Positions 1 to 11,366 of a stretch of DNA of 64,000 nucleotides are shown piece after piece. The stretch spans positions 1,984,001 to 2,048,000 of the forward strand of contig NZ_CP060298.1 of NCBI RefSeq assembly GCF_014303395.1. Reading direction: 5' to 3'. Positions within the stretch are counted from its first letter, which is position 1. Every line of letters begins with the position of its first letter. The notes beneath the pieces are model-generated. The model ran no database searches, was not told the origin of the DNA, and was given only the letters and a program-made list of their open reading frames with translations. This DNA comes from Nakamurella sp. PAMC28650 (lineage in GTDB: Bacteria; Actinomycetota; Actinomycetes; Mycobacteriales; Nakamurellaceae). The position numbers and the translations under genes are program-made.

Positions 1-13
1 GTAAGGAGTGCAC

Positions 14-2536
<2,523 letters not shown>

Positions 2537-2566
2537 CCAGGGTCGTTTCCTGGTGAAGTGAACGGC

Positions 2567-2600
2567 GAGCGGGCCGGACGAGTGATCGTCCGGCCCGCTC
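2567..2600 (+). terminator. Hairpin terminator after clpC
   Basis: A perfect 14-bp inverted repeat (GAGCGGGCCGGACG and its complement) with a 6-base loop starts 30 bases after the clpC stop. There is no T-tract, as is common in high-GC actinobacteria. It lies between convergent clpC and mutY and could stop transcription from either side. Confidence 0.75.
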
Positions 2601-2691
2601 CGCTGTTCCAGGGGGACGACCGTCGCCAGGCGTCGGTGAGGGTGACGGTGTCCTGGATCCCCGAGCGGCCGGCTCTGGCCACCGGGTCAGC

Positions 2692-3624
2692 TCAGGAGGG
2701 CAGCGTGAGAGCGCCGTCCGGCAGACGGACGGCCAACCCGTCGCGCACCAGCGACGTGACACAGCGCGCCCGCTGGTCCGCGTCCGGCCAGACGACGTCG
2801 ACGGCCGCAGGCACGACGGGATGGGTCGAGTCACGAAGAAAGGACATGATCCGTCCGCGTACCTGACGATCCGTTCCGGCCCAGGTCTGCACCGGCCGCC
2901 TTGCGGTGACCGACGGGTAGCCGGCCGCCCGCCAGGCGCACCTCTCGCGGAGCGGGCAGTCAGGGCAGGCCGGATTGTTGGCCGTGCAGACGAGCGCCCC
3001 GAGTTCCATGACGGCGGCCGAGAAACGTGCTGCCACCAAGGGTTCAGGCGGCAGCAGCGACTCCAGCTCGCGCCGGTCGGCGGGGGTGGCCGGCTCCCGG
3101 ATGCTGTCCAGGCCGCGGACCGCCCGCGACAGCACCCGCCGGACGTTGGTGTCGACGACGGGCGTTCTGGCCCCGAACGCGAAGGCGGCGATCGCCCTGG
3201 CGGTGTAGTCGCCGACGCCCGGAAGGGCCATCAGCGTGCTGATCTCGGACGGGACCCGGCCGCCGTGTCCAATGGTGATCGCGGTCGCCGTGGCGTGGAG
3301 TCGCAGCGCCCGGCGCGGATACCCCAGCCGTCCCCAGGCCCGCACCGCGTCGCCGGGGGAATCCGCCGCCAGGTCGGCGGGGCGCGGCCAACGTTCCATC
3401 CAGGGGCCGAAGACCGGCAGCACGCGGACCACCGGCGTCTGCTGGAGCATGAATTCGCTGACCATCACCGCCCACGGGCCGGCCCGCGCCGCTCGCCACG
3501 GGAGGTCACGTCCCCGACCGTCGAAGAAGGCGAGCAGGGCATCGGGATCCAACGCGTCGGGTCGGGAATCCGGAACGGGCTCAGGGACCGTGCTCAGTGG
3601 AGAACACCTCCCCTGTCGAACCAC
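2692..3624 (-). CDS. mutY: A/G-specific adenine glycosylase MutY
   Basis: Base-excision repair enzyme that removes adenine mispaired with 8-oxoguanine. The product has the helix-hairpin-helix segment LPGVGDYTARAI (about 134-145), the catalytic Asp of VVDTNVRR (about 158), the MutY-type Glu in SEFMLQQT (about 57), and a C-x6-C-x2-C-x5-C iron-sulfur loop at about 213-229. The C-terminal region after the cluster is short, typical of actinobacterial MutY. The start is uncertain: the GTG at 3624 gives about 30 extra residues before the conserved region, and no clear ribosome site decides it. It is convergent with clpC and divergent from the next gene, matching the mycobacterial mutY-disA neighbourhood. 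Confidence 0.93.
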   Translation of the reverse strand: MVRQGRCSPLSTVPEPVPDSRPDALDPDALLAFFDGRGRDLPWRAARAGPWAVMVSEFMLQQTPVVRVLPVFGPWMERWPRPADLAADSPGDAVRAWGRLGYPRRALRLHATATAITIGHGGRVPSEISTLMALPGVGDYTARAIAAFAFGARTPVVDTNVRRVLSRAVRGLDSIREPATPADRRELESLLPPEPLVAARFSAAVMELGALVCTANNPACPDCPLRERCAWRAAGYPSVTARRPVQTWAGTDRQVRGRIMSFLRDSTHPVVPAAVDVVWPDADQRARCVTSLVRDGLAVRLPDGALTLPS

Positions 3625-3820
3625 TGGTCTCCCATGGCGGTTCGATCGCCGTCATCGCAGTTGTCCTTGTCGTAGGCCCCGGTACCGGTCCGGTCCGGGT
3701 GCGGTCCGGTGGTGTCGTGGTCGATCTGCTGCTGGTGGCCGGTCGATGTGCTGTGCCGGTTCCTGCATCGGCCCTGCTTCCACGGAATCCGCCCTGTTCG
3801 AGATTACCGTCGAGGCCGTG

Positions 3821-4771
3821 ATGCATCCCGTCGGTCCCCTCAATTCCCGGGTCTACTGGCTTCGTCGGGTCAGCGTGATCGTGGCGGCCGTCATCGTGCT
3901 GATCGGCGTTGGTTTCCTGGTCATCCAGAAGACGAAGCGGACCGCCGCCAACCGGTCCGGTGCCGCGGTCGTGGCGAGCGGATCCTCGGCACCGACCCTG
4001 ACGGGCGTGCTCGCGTCCCGCTCGGCGTCGCCCCCGGTGTTGTCTGCGTCGGTCCCCCCCAGCAGCTCGGCGCTCTCGAGCTCGTCGAAACCGATGAGCG
4101 CGACCGTCACGAAGACCTCCGCGCCGTCGAGCAAGCCCACGACGATGCCCGCGAGTACCTCGGCTGCCCAGACCACCGCTGCGAAGACCACCGCTGCGAA
4201 GACCACCGCCGCGAAGACCACCGCCGCGACCACCCCCCCCGCCAAGGCGGGTCCCGCGAAGACGACTCCGCCGAGTACCACGGCGAGCTCCACTGCGCCC
4301 ACGAAGGCCGCGACCTCGACGACGCCCCCGAAGCCGACCAGCGCGTCGCCGCCGGCGCCGACCACCGATGCGCAGGGCCGGCTGCTGTGCCCCGATGCGT
4401 CGCTCGCGCTGGTCGCCAGTACCGGTGCCCCCAGCTTTGCGCCCGGGGTGCAGCCCACGCTCGGCGTCTCGGTGCGGAACACCGGTGCGGTGACCTGCAC
4501 ACGTGACCTGTCCGGCGGCCTGCAGGTCTTCACGGTCTTCTCGGCGGCGGGTGCCCGGATCTGGTCCACCTCCGACTGCTTCCCCGGCACGGGGACCGAC
4601 ATCCGGACGTTGGCCGCCGGTCAGGTCGAGCAGTACAACATCAAGTGGTCCGGCGCCACGTCCTCTCCAGGATGTACGGCAGCCAGGGTCCAGGTTCCGG
4701 CCGGTCGGTACCAATTGCGGGTGGACATCGGTTCGCTGCGAGCAACCCCGGCGGTCTTCGCCATCGGGTGA
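3821..4771 (+). CDS. Membrane-anchored protein with Ala/Thr/Ser linker and DUF4232-like extracellular domain
   Basis: Predicted type II membrane protein of 316 residues. One transmembrane segment lies near 18-36. It is followed by a long low-complexity linker rich in Ala, Ser and Thr, including tandem KTTAA units at about 122-140, and a C-terminal beta-rich domain of about 125 residues with four cysteines that could form two disulfides. The C-terminal domain resembles DUF4232-type domains; this is my pattern match, not a search result. Its position between mutY and disA equals that of mycobacterial Rv3587c. The start (ATG 3821, with GTG 3818 next to it) is chosen because it directly precedes the membrane anchor. 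Function unknown. Confidence 0.75.
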   Translation: MHPVGPLNSRVYWLRRVSVIVAAVIVLIGVGFLVIQKTKRTAANRSGAAVVASGSSAPTLTGVLASRSASPPVLSASVPPSSSALSSSSKPMSATVTKTSAPSSKPTTMPASTSAAQTTAAKTTAAKTTAAKTTAATTPPAKAGPAKTTPPSTTASSTAPTKAATSTTPPKPTSASPPAPTTDAQGRLLCPDASLALVASTGAPSFAPGVQPTLGVSVRNTGAVTCTRDLSGGLQVFTVFSAAGARIWSTSDCFPGTGTDIRTLAAGQVEQYNIKWSGATSSPGCTAARVQVPAGRYQLRVDIGSLRATPAVFAIG

Positions 4772-4847
4772 CCGACCTTCACCGACTCCGAGCGACCTCT
4801 ACCGACTCCGGCCGTCGGGGTGAGAGGCGCCGGAGGGTGACCGGGCC

Positions 4848-6035
4848 CTACAGCGGAGCGCCGTACCGGTCGACGATGGAGGACTCCGCCAGCCGCGACA
4901 GCCCTTCACGAACCATCCTGGCCCGGCTCTCGCCCACACCGTCGACCAGCTGGAGGTCGGCGGCGGTGGCGGCCAGCAGGCCCTGCAGGTTGCCGAAGTG
5001 GGTGATCAGCCGGTCCAGCACGGCGGGCGGAACCCGTGGGATGCCCCCGAGCAGGCGGTATCCCCGGGGGCTGGTCGGGGTGTCGAGGATGTCCAGCTGG
5101 GCCGGGTATCCGAACACCCTGGCCACCGCAGCCAGGTCGAGGATCTCGGTTTCGCCGAGCCGGCGCAGGCCGGCGATGACGTCCTGGACGTCGCGATCGA
5201 AGTGTTCGGCCGGCAGGTAGTCACGGATCAGCAGTTCACGCATCTCCTCCGTACCGCTGACCAGCTCGTCGAGCTGCAGCCCCAGCAGTCTCCCGTCGGT
5301 ACCGAGCTCGATCACGCTGCTGGTGAGCTCGTCGGCGATACGCCGCACCATCAGGAGGCGCTGGAGGACCGTCATCGCGTCGCGCAGTGTCGCGAAGTCC
5401 TCGATCTCGAGGGCGGAGAGCGAGGCCGTGACCTCGTCGAGGCGGAACTTGTAGCGCTGAAGGGTGGCCAGGGCCTGGTTGGCCCGACCCAGGATCGTCG
5501 ACGGTTCGGCCACCACGTGACGGACGCCGCCGAAGTACAGGCTGATGATCGCCATGGAGTGGCTGACGGCGATCACCGGTAGGTGCGTCTGGAGACCGGC
5601 GCGTTCGGCGGTGCGGTGCCGGGTGCCCGACTCCACGGTGGGGATCGAGGCATCGGGCATCAGCTGGACGTTGGCCCGCAGGATCTTCGTCGCGTCGTCG
5701 TTGAGGATGACGGCGCCGTCCATCTTGGACAGCTCGCGCAGCCGGGTGGGGGAGAACTCGACGTCGAGCCGGAAGCCGCCGTCGCACATCGCCTCGACGG
5801 TCGGGTTGTACCCCAGAACGAGAAGTGCCCCGGTCCGGCCGCGCAGGATGCGCTCCAGACCCTCGCGCAGCGGTGTGCCCGGAGCGATCCGGGCGAGTAC
5901 TTCCCGTTGGGCCGAGAGTGCCTGCCGTTCGTCGACCACACGTACCCCCCAGTCAGCCGTCTTGGTGGAATTCTGCGCGGAATACTGCGGTGGGACACGG
6001 TCCCACCGCGTGAGTGAGTCGTCCGTTGTCGTCAT
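4848..6035 (-). CDS. disA: DNA integrity scanning protein DisA, diadenylate cyclase
   Basis: Makes c-di-AMP from two ATP and scans DNA for branched structures. The DAC domain carries the two diagnostic motifs, DGA (about residues 106-108) and RHR (about 139-141). A helical linker follows, then a C-terminal helix-hairpin-helix region ending with the [14 protein letters not shown] segment. At 395 residues it is slightly longer than the roughly 360-residue norm, because of about 25 Ser/Thr-rich N-terminal residues. ATG at 6035 is preferred to the TTG at 6038; no strong ribosome site is visible, so a later start is possible. It lies directly downstream of radA on the same strand, as in many actinobacteria, consistent with a shared DNA-repair transcript. 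Confidence 0.95.
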   Translation of the reverse strand: MTTTDDSLTRWDRVPPQYSAQNSTKTADWGVRVVDERQALSAQREVLARIAPGTPLREGLERILRGRTGALLVLGYNPTVEAMCDGGFRLDVEFSPTRLRELSKMDGAVILNDDATKILRANVQLMPDASIPTVESGTRHRTAERAGLQTHLPVIAVSHSMAIISLYFGGVRHVVAEPSTILGRANQALATLQRYKFRLDEVTASLSALEIEDFATLRDAMTVLQRLLMVRRIADELTSSVIELGTDGRLLGLQLDELVSGTEEMRELLIRDYLPAEHFDRDVQDVIAGLRRLGETEILDLAAVARVFGYPAQLDILDTPTSPRGYRLLGGIPRVPPAVLDRLITHFGNLQGLLAATAADLQLVDGVGESRARMVREGLSRLAESSIVDRYGAPL

Positions 6036-6124
6036 CAAGGCTTGGTAAGTCTAGATGGCCGGGAGTAGGCACCACTGTGATGAGCGGCATCGGGAGCTGG
6101 TGATACCACCGGGTGGGCCCCGGT

Positions 6125-7621
6125 TCACTTCGCCTTGCGTTCGAGCCACCGGACGACACCGGCGTCGTTGCCGAGGGCCCGCATGGCCGCCCCGAGATCT
6201 TCCACCCGATCGACGCGCATCCCCGCGGGGCGCTGGACATCCCCACCGGCCGGGATGACGGCGTGATCAAAACCGAGCCGCGCGGCCTCGGCCAGCCGTC
6301 GCTCCATGTTCTGCACGGGCCTGATCTCGGCGGAAAGGCCCAGCTCGCCGAACATGATCAGCCCTGGTGCCAGCGGGATGTCGCGCACCGAGGACCAGAC
6401 CGCCATCGCCAGCGGAAGGTCGGCCCCCGGCTCGACCACCTTGACGCCGCCGACGGTCGCGGCCAGCACCTCGCGCTTTGCCACGTTGACCCCGCCGAGT
6501 CGATGCAGGACGGCCAGCACCAGGGCCGCCCGGGAAGCGTCAAGGCCCGACAGCGTGCGTCGTGGGGGACCCTCGCTGTCAGCGGCGCCGACCAGGGCCT
6601 GCAATTCGACCGGGATCGGCCGCAGGCCCTGCATCGTCACGGTCGAGCAGGTCCCCGGAATGTGCAGTTTGCGGCCGGACAGGAACAGACCTGAGGCATC
6701 CGTCAGGCCGACGATGCCGTTCTCGACCATCTTGAAGCAGCCGACCTCGTCGGCCGGGCCGAATCTGTTCTTGACCCCACGGATCAGCCGGAGCGGGGAA
6801 TTGCGATCCCCTTCGAAGTGCAGGACCACGTCGACGAGGTGTTCGAGCACCCGTGGACCGGCGATCGCCCCGTCCTTGGTGACGTGCCCGACCAGTACGC
6901 ATGCGATGCTCCGCTCCTTGGCGATGGCCGTCAGCGCCGCTGCCACCGCCCTGACCTGGGTGACCCCACCTGCGGAGCCGTCCACCTCCGACATCGAGAC
7001 CGTCTGGACCGAATCCAGGATCAGCAGCCCGGGAGCGACCGCATCGATGTGGGCGAGCACGGCGGACATCTCGGTTTCGGCGGCCAGGAACAGGTTCGGA
7101 TGGATGGTGCCCATCCGGTCCGCCCGCATCCGGACCTGGGCGGCCGATTCCTCGCCGGTCACGATGAGCGCGGGTGTGCGGTGCGTCCTGGCCCAGGCAT
7201 GGGCAGCGGCCAGCAGCAGCGTCGACTTGCCGACGCCCGGTTCGCCGGCCAGCAGCACCACCCCGCCCGGCACCAGGCCGCCACCGAGCACGCGGTCGAG
7301 TTCGGCGACGCCGCTGGGGCGGGCGCTCACCTGACTGGCGTCGATCTCGCCGATCGGTCGCGCCGGCGCGGTGACCGGGCCGGCCGTCACCTTGCGCAGG
7401 ATCGTCCGGGTGGCACCGACCTCCGACAGGCTGCCCCAGGCCTGGCAGTTCGGGCATCGGCCTGCCCACTTGGGCACGGAGGCCCCGCACTCGGTGCAGT
7501 GGAATGCGGGTCGTGCAGCCTTGGCGCCAGCACGGGACGCACTCGACCCGCCCCCGCTCGCACGCTGCGGTGTCGAACTCAGTGGGGTTGCGCGCTGCGG
7601 GAAGGACGAGTTTCCTGACAT
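6125..7621 (-). CDS. radA: DNA repair protein RadA
   Basis: RecA-like ATPase that promotes branch migration in recombinational repair. All family landmarks are present in order: an N-terminal C4 zinc finger (Cys 42, 45, 56, 59), Walker A GEPGVGKST (about 126-134), the RadA-specific KNRFG motif (about 284-288), and a C-terminal Lon-protease-like domain. The length of 498 residues is normal apart from about 35 extra Ser/Ala-rich residues before the zinc finger. The 89-base gap to disA and the shared orientation suggest cotranscription. Confidence 0.96.
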   Translation of the reverse strand: MSGNSSFPQRATPLSSTPQRASGGGSSASRAGAKAARPAFHCTECGASVPKWAGRCPNCQAWGSLSEVGATRTILRKVTAGPVTAPARPIGEIDASQVSARPSGVAELDRVLGGGLVPGGVVLLAGEPGVGKSTLLLAAAHAWARTHRTPALIVTGEESAAQVRMRADRMGTIHPNLFLAAETEMSAVLAHIDAVAPGLLILDSVQTVSMSEVDGSAGGVTQVRAVAAALTAIAKERSIACVLVGHVTKDGAIAGPRVLEHLVDVVLHFEGDRNSPLRLIRGVKNRFGPADEVGCFKMVENGIVGLTDASGLFLSGRKLHIPGTCSTVTMQGLRPIPVELQALVGAADSEGPPRRTLSGLDASRAALVLAVLHRLGGVNVAKREVLAATVGGVKVVEPGADLPLAMAVWSSVRDIPLAPGLIMFGELGLSAEIRPVQNMERRLAEAARLGFDHAVIPAGGDVQRPAGMRVDRVEDLGAAMRALGNDAGVVRWLERKAK

Positions 7622-7725
7622 GCATCGAACACTAGTTCAGCCCACCGACAGCCCGGCTGCGACAGGCGGAGACGCTCGTCCAGAGGCCGGGCGACGCGAG
7701 GACGCCTGACGGGTTCGGGCGTGGA

Positions 7726-8292
7726 TCAGCCGCCCGCGGAGGCCGGCGCACCCGAGTTGTAGACGTTCGGAGCCTCGGTGGGCTGCAGGTTGATGGTGGG
7801 GCGTCCGGTGGTGCGCTCCTCCGGAATCTCCAACGGGACGTTGATCGTCAGGCTCCCCGAGGTGAAGTTGAACGTCACCGGGACCGACTGCCCGTAGTTC
7901 ACGGCCTTTGTCAGACCGACGAGGGTGATCTTGACGCTGGCTCCGGTGAAGTCGGTCAGCGTCTGGGCCGGCAGGGACGTCGCGCCGCCGATCTGGACGG
8001 AGGAGGCGGCGGGGCTGGTGATACCGGTCAGCCTGTCGGCCTTGACGCCGTCGTTCGACACGTACAGCTGCATCGGCACGCTGGCCCCCTGGGCGTAGTC
8101 GGACCCGTCGGGCGACGCCAGGAGGGCATTGCGGACACCGATGTGACCGACGGTCCCGTTCGCGCCGTCGATGGCGGCGACCTGGTTGGCGGTCTGCGCG
8201 ATCTGACCGGACGAGCACCCGGCCAGGGTGAGCGCCGCAGCCGTGGCCACGGCCACGAGCAGTCGGCGTGGCAGGCGGGCGGTGCGGGACAC
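7726..8292 (-). CDS. lpqE: LpqE-like lipoprotein
   Basis: Predicted lipoprotein of 188 residues: basic n-region, hydrophobic core and the lipobox LTLAGC, then a beta-rich extracellular domain and a Pro/Ala/Gly-rich tail. The GTG at 8292 is chosen because AAGGGG lies 7 bases upstream and the signal peptide begins right there; an upstream in-frame start would add an implausible Arg/Pro-rich leader. Position between radA and carD is that of mycobacterial lpqE. The fold may be related to periplasmic copper-chaperone-like domains, but I do not see the Met/His copper ligands, so no metal role is assigned. Confidence 0.8.
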   Translation of the reverse strand: MSRTARLPRRLLVAVATAAALTLAGCSSGQIAQTANQVAAIDGANGTVGHIGVRNALLASPDGSDYAQGASVPMQLYVSNDGVKADRLTGITSPAASSVQIGGATSLPAQTLTDFTGASVKITLVGLTKAVNYGQSVPVTFNFTSGSLTINVPLEIPEERTTGRPTINLQPTEAPNVYNSGAPASAGG

Positions 8293-8696
8293 GGCGGTTC
8301 CCCTTTTTCTCGACGAAGACGTAGGTGCTGGACGGCAACCAGGTGGGTCGCCCGGCGACCTGACCACAGATTAGTCGGCTGCGCAGCCCCCGTGTGCGCC
8401 GGGCGCGTTCCGGAGTTCGTTGCAGAGCCTGCCGGCGCTCGGCTCGTCCCGGGGGAACGCCCCCGGGCGCAACGGTTCTCGCCGCCCATCCGACCTCGGC
8501 GAAGGCGGCCGGTGTGATCGCGATCGGACCGGTGACCGTCGGCGGAACGGGTGACCGCCCCGTCGTCCCGGGCGCCGGCAATGCACGCAGAGCGTTGGTT
8601 GTCAAGGCTCATCGGTGCGCCCTGACCTGCGGCAACGAGTCGAACGCCGCGTGCAAGACGTGTTAAGATGGTGATATCGAAAGGGGTACCAGACAC
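8293..8696. promoter_or_regulatory. Divergent intergenic region between lpqE and carD
   Basis: About 400 bases with no convincing gene; short Arg/Ala-rich open frames here look like GC-driven noise. It must hold the promoters of both lpqE (leftward) and carD (rightward). For carD a -10-like TAAGAT is visible at 8664-8669, roughly 28 bases before the start codon, without a good -35 hexamer. The ribosome site AAAGGGG is at 8680-8686. Confidence 0.55.
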
Positions 8697-9179
8697 ATGG
8701 TTTTCAAGGTCGGCGAAACTGTCGTCTACCCCCATCATGGGGCCGCTCTGATCCAGGCCACCGAAACGCGGATCGTGAAGGGCGAGGAGCGACTCTACCT
8801 CGTGCTCAAGGTCGCCCAGGGCGATCTGACGGTCAAGGTTCCCGCGGAGAACGCGGAGATCGTCGGCGTTCGTGATGTGGTCGACCAGACAGGACTGAAC
8901 AAGGTGTTCGACGTGCTTCGCGCACCGCACACCGAAGAGCCAACGAACTGGTCGCGCCGCTACAAGGCGAACCTGGAGAAGCTGGCCTCCGGCGATGTCA
9001 ACAAGGTGGCCGAAGTGGTCCGCGATCTCTGGCGACGCGACAAGGAACGCGGGCTCTCGGCCGGCGAGAAGCGGATGCTGGCCAAAGCCCGGCAGATTCT
9101 CGTGTCCGAGCTCGCGCTCGCCGAAGGCACGAACGAGGACAAGGCCGAGGGCATCCTCGACGAGGTACTTGCTTCCTGA
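8697..9179 (+). CDS. carD: CarD family RNA polymerase-binding transcription factor
   Basis: Binds the RNA polymerase beta subunit and stabilises open promoter complexes, especially at rRNA promoters. The 160-residue length is typical. The N-terminal Tudor-like RNAP-interaction domain ([14 protein letters not shown] onward) is followed by the helical DNA-binding domain, which retains the Trp in [14 protein letters not shown] that wedges into the promoter bubble in known CarD proteins. ATG at 8697 with AAAGGGG 10 bases upstream. Head of a probable carD-ispDF unit, as in mycobacteria. Confidence 0.97.
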   Translation: MVFKVGETVVYPHHGAALIQATETRIVKGEERLYLVLKVAQGDLTVKVPAENAEIVGVRDVVDQTGLNKVFDVLRAPHTEEPTNWSRRYKANLEKLASGDVNKVAEVVRDLWRRDKERGLSAGEKRMLAKARQILVSELALAEGTNEDKAEGILDEVLAS

Positions 9180-9281
9180 TCCACGGCCGATACCGGTGAC
9201 GTCGCTACGCCAGATCGAACAGAGGCGCATCGCTGTCATCGGGTACTCGCGGAGGACCGGCACGACCACCGGGGGACCGGT

Positions 9282-10403
9282 ATGACCATCGTGGCGCTGG
9301 TGCCGGCGGCAGGTCGTGGTGAGCGGCTCGGAGCTGGGGTTCCCAAGGCTTTTGCGATGGTCGGTTCCGAGCCGATGCTGGTCCACGCCGTTCGCCGTCT
9401 CCTGGAGGCAGGCGTCGACGAGGTCGTCGTCGCCGTCGGTCCCGACGAGCTGGAGATGGCGACCGGCCTGCTGGGCGAGGTGGCCAAGGTGGTCGTCGGT
9501 GGAGCCGATCGGGTGGCCTCCGTCCGAGCTGCGCTGCAGCATGCAGATCCGGACTCCGACGTGATCCTGGTCCACGACGCAGCCCGCGCGTTCGTGCCGG
9601 TCGACGTGATCCGCGCGGTGATCGAAGCGGTCCGAGGTGGTGCGGCCGCCGTGGTCCCGGTTCTGCCGGTGGTCGATACGATCCGTTCCGTCGCACCATC
9701 GGCCGTCGTCGATCGCAACAATCTGCGGGTGGTGCAGACCCCGCAGGGCTTCCATCCGGAAGTGCTCAGACGAGCGCACGCGCTCGCTGCCGCAGAAGGT
9801 CTGTCGGCCACCGATGATGCCGGGCTCGTCGAGCGGACGGGTCTACCCGTCACGCTGGTCCCCGGACATCGATCCGGCTTCAAGATCACCACCCCGGTCG
9901 ACCTCGAGGAGGCCAGAAGAATGGTCCCCGGCACCGGTCCACGGGTGGGCAGCGGTCTCGATGTCCACCCGATCGAGGTCGGACGTCCGTGCTGGGTCGC
10001 CGGACTCCTGTTCCCCGATGACGACGGTTGCGACGGTCACTCCGACGGGGACGTGGTGGCGCATGCACTGTGCGACGCGCTGCTGTCCGCGGCCGGTCTG
10101 GGTGATCTCGGTGCGGTGTTCGGGACCTCGGACCCGCGCTGGTCCGGGGCATCCGGAGCCGTTCTCCTCACCGAGGTCGTCGGTAGGGTCACCGCGGCCG
10201 GCTTCACGATCGCGAACGCCACCGTGCAGCTGATCGCCAACACCCCCAGGCTGGCACCGCGACGACTCGAGGGCGAGCGGTTGCTGACCGCAGTGATCGG
10301 TGCGCCCGTGTCGATCGCCGGCACCACCACCGACGGTCTCGGCCTGACGGGGCGTGGCGAGGGGCGGGCCGCGATGGCGACCGCACTGATCCTGGGCCGC
10401 TGA
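9282..10403 (+). CDS. ispDF: Bifunctional IspD/IspF (MEP pathway)
   Basis: Single 373-residue protein carrying two MEP-pathway enzymes. IspD (about 1-214) shows [15 protein letters not shown] at 8-22, DAARAFV near 99 and TDDAGLVE near 177. IspF (about 220-373) shows the metal ligands in DVH (227-229) and His 261, plus HSDGD (253-257). The enzymes make CDP-methylerythritol and methylerythritol cyclodiphosphate; IspE acts between them and is not in this window. The domains are joined with almost no linker ([13 protein letters not shown]). In the CTP-site segment TTTDGLG, the Glu I would expect in IspF is an Asp. Fusions are well known in alpha- and epsilonproteobacteria; actinobacteria usually have adjacent separate genes. 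Confidence 0.95.
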   Translation: MTIVALVPAAGRGERLGAGVPKAFAMVGSEPMLVHAVRRLLEAGVDEVVVAVGPDELEMATGLLGEVAKVVVGGADRVASVRAALQHADPDSDVILVHDAARAFVPVDVIRAVIEAVRGGAAAVVPVLPVVDTIRSVAPSAVVDRNNLRVVQTPQGFHPEVLRRAHALAAAEGLSATDDAGLVERTGLPVTLVPGHRSGFKITTPVDLEEARRMVPGTGPRVGSGLDVHPIEVGRPCWVAGLLFPDDDGCDGHSDGDVVAHALCDALLSAAGLGDLGAVFGTSDPRWSGASGAVLLTEVVGRVTAAGFTIANATVQLIANTPRLAPRRLEGERLLTAVIGAPVSIAGTTTDGLGLTGRGEGRAAMATALILGR

Positions 10404-10415
10404 CGCCACCGGACC

Positions 10416-10444
10416 ACCTCGGTCACCGACCTGCTCACCGAGGT
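10416..10444 (+). terminator. Possible weak terminator after ispDF
   Basis: An 8-bp inverted repeat (ACCTCGGT / ACCGAGGT) with a 13-base loop sits 12 bases past the ispDF stop and before proC. No T-tract; short stem, so support is modest. Confidence 0.4.
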
Positions 10445-10481
10445 CACAGCCGGCCCCCGGCACATGGCAAGGTTGTTTTCC

Positions 10482-11288
10482 ATGACGACCATTGCCATCC
10501 TGGGTGCCGGCAAGATCGGTGAGGCGCTGCTGGCGGGCGTGCTCGCGGCGGGCCGTGCCCCCAACTCGCTGATGTTCACCGAGCGGTATCCGGCCCGCGC
10601 CAGCGAGCTGACCCAGCGGTACGGCGTCCGAGGGGTCGAGACGGACGTCGCCGCCCGTGAGGCGGACGTCCTGGTGGTGGCCGTGAAACCGCAGGACATC
10701 GATCCGCTGCTGACGGCGCTGGCCGGATCGATCACGCCGGGAACTCTCGTCGTATCGCTGGCCGCCGGCCTGCCGACGAGCCTGTACGAGCGTCATCTGC
10801 CGGCCGGGACGCCGGTCGTCAGGGTGATGCCGAACACGCCGATGCTGGTCGGTGAGGCGATGAGCGCGATCTCGCCGGGCACCCATGCCACTGCTGATCA
10901 TCTGCAACTGGTGGAGGACCTGCTGTCCTCCGTCGGCAAGGTCGTGCGGGTTCCCGAGAAGCAGCAGGATGCGGTGACGGCACTGTCCGGATCCGGTCCG
11001 GCCTACTTCTTCTTCCTCGTCGAGGCGATGATCGATGCCGGCATCCTGCTGGGCCTGCCCCGCGACGTGTCCACGCAGTTGATCATCCAGTCCGCCGTCG
11101 GCGCGGCCACCATGCTGCGGGACTCCGGTGAGCATCCGGTGGCCCTGCGGGAGGCCGTCACCTCGCCGGGTGGCACGACGATCGCTGCCATCCGCGAGCT
11201 GGAGAACCACGGTGTGCGCGCCGCCCTGCTCTCTGCCATCGAGGCTGCGGCGCTGCGGTCGGCTGCGCTCGGCCAGGCGCACGACTGA
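10482..11288 (+). CDS. proC: Pyrroline-5-carboxylate reductase ProC
   Basis: Last step of proline synthesis: NAD(P)H-dependent reduction of pyrroline-5-carboxylate. The N-terminal Rossmann motif IAILGAGKIGEALLAG is at about 4-19, VVRVMPNTPMLVGEAM in the middle, and the C-terminal signature region ALSGSGPAYFFFLVEAM followed by REAVTSPGGTT. ATG at 10482 is preferred: an AAGG at 10469-10472 lies upstream and the product starts just before the Rossmann strand. An in-frame ATG at 10464 would add six residues. Length 268 is normal. Confidence 0.95.
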   Translation: MTTIAILGAGKIGEALLAGVLAAGRAPNSLMFTERYPARASELTQRYGVRGVETDVAAREADVLVVAVKPQDIDPLLTALAGSITPGTLVVSLAAGLPTSLYERHLPAGTPVVRVMPNTPMLVGEAMSAISPGTHATADHLQLVEDLLSSVGKVVRVPEKQQDAVTALSGSGPAYFFFLVEAMIDAGILLGLPRDVSTQLIIQSAVGAATMLRDSGEHPVALREAVTSPGGTTIAAIRELENHGVRAALLSAIEAAALRSAALGQAHD

Positions 11289-11366
11289 CCCCGGCTGAAC
11301 CCTTCGACGACCCTCGTCGTGTCCATGGGAAGAAGATCCTTTCCGCCCACGACGAGGAGAAAACCG

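Noticed and set aside
8394-8666. 90-codon plus-strand open frame between lpqE and carD
   Set aside because: Arg/Ala/Cys-rich composition, no ribosome site, and it overlaps the carD promoter region.
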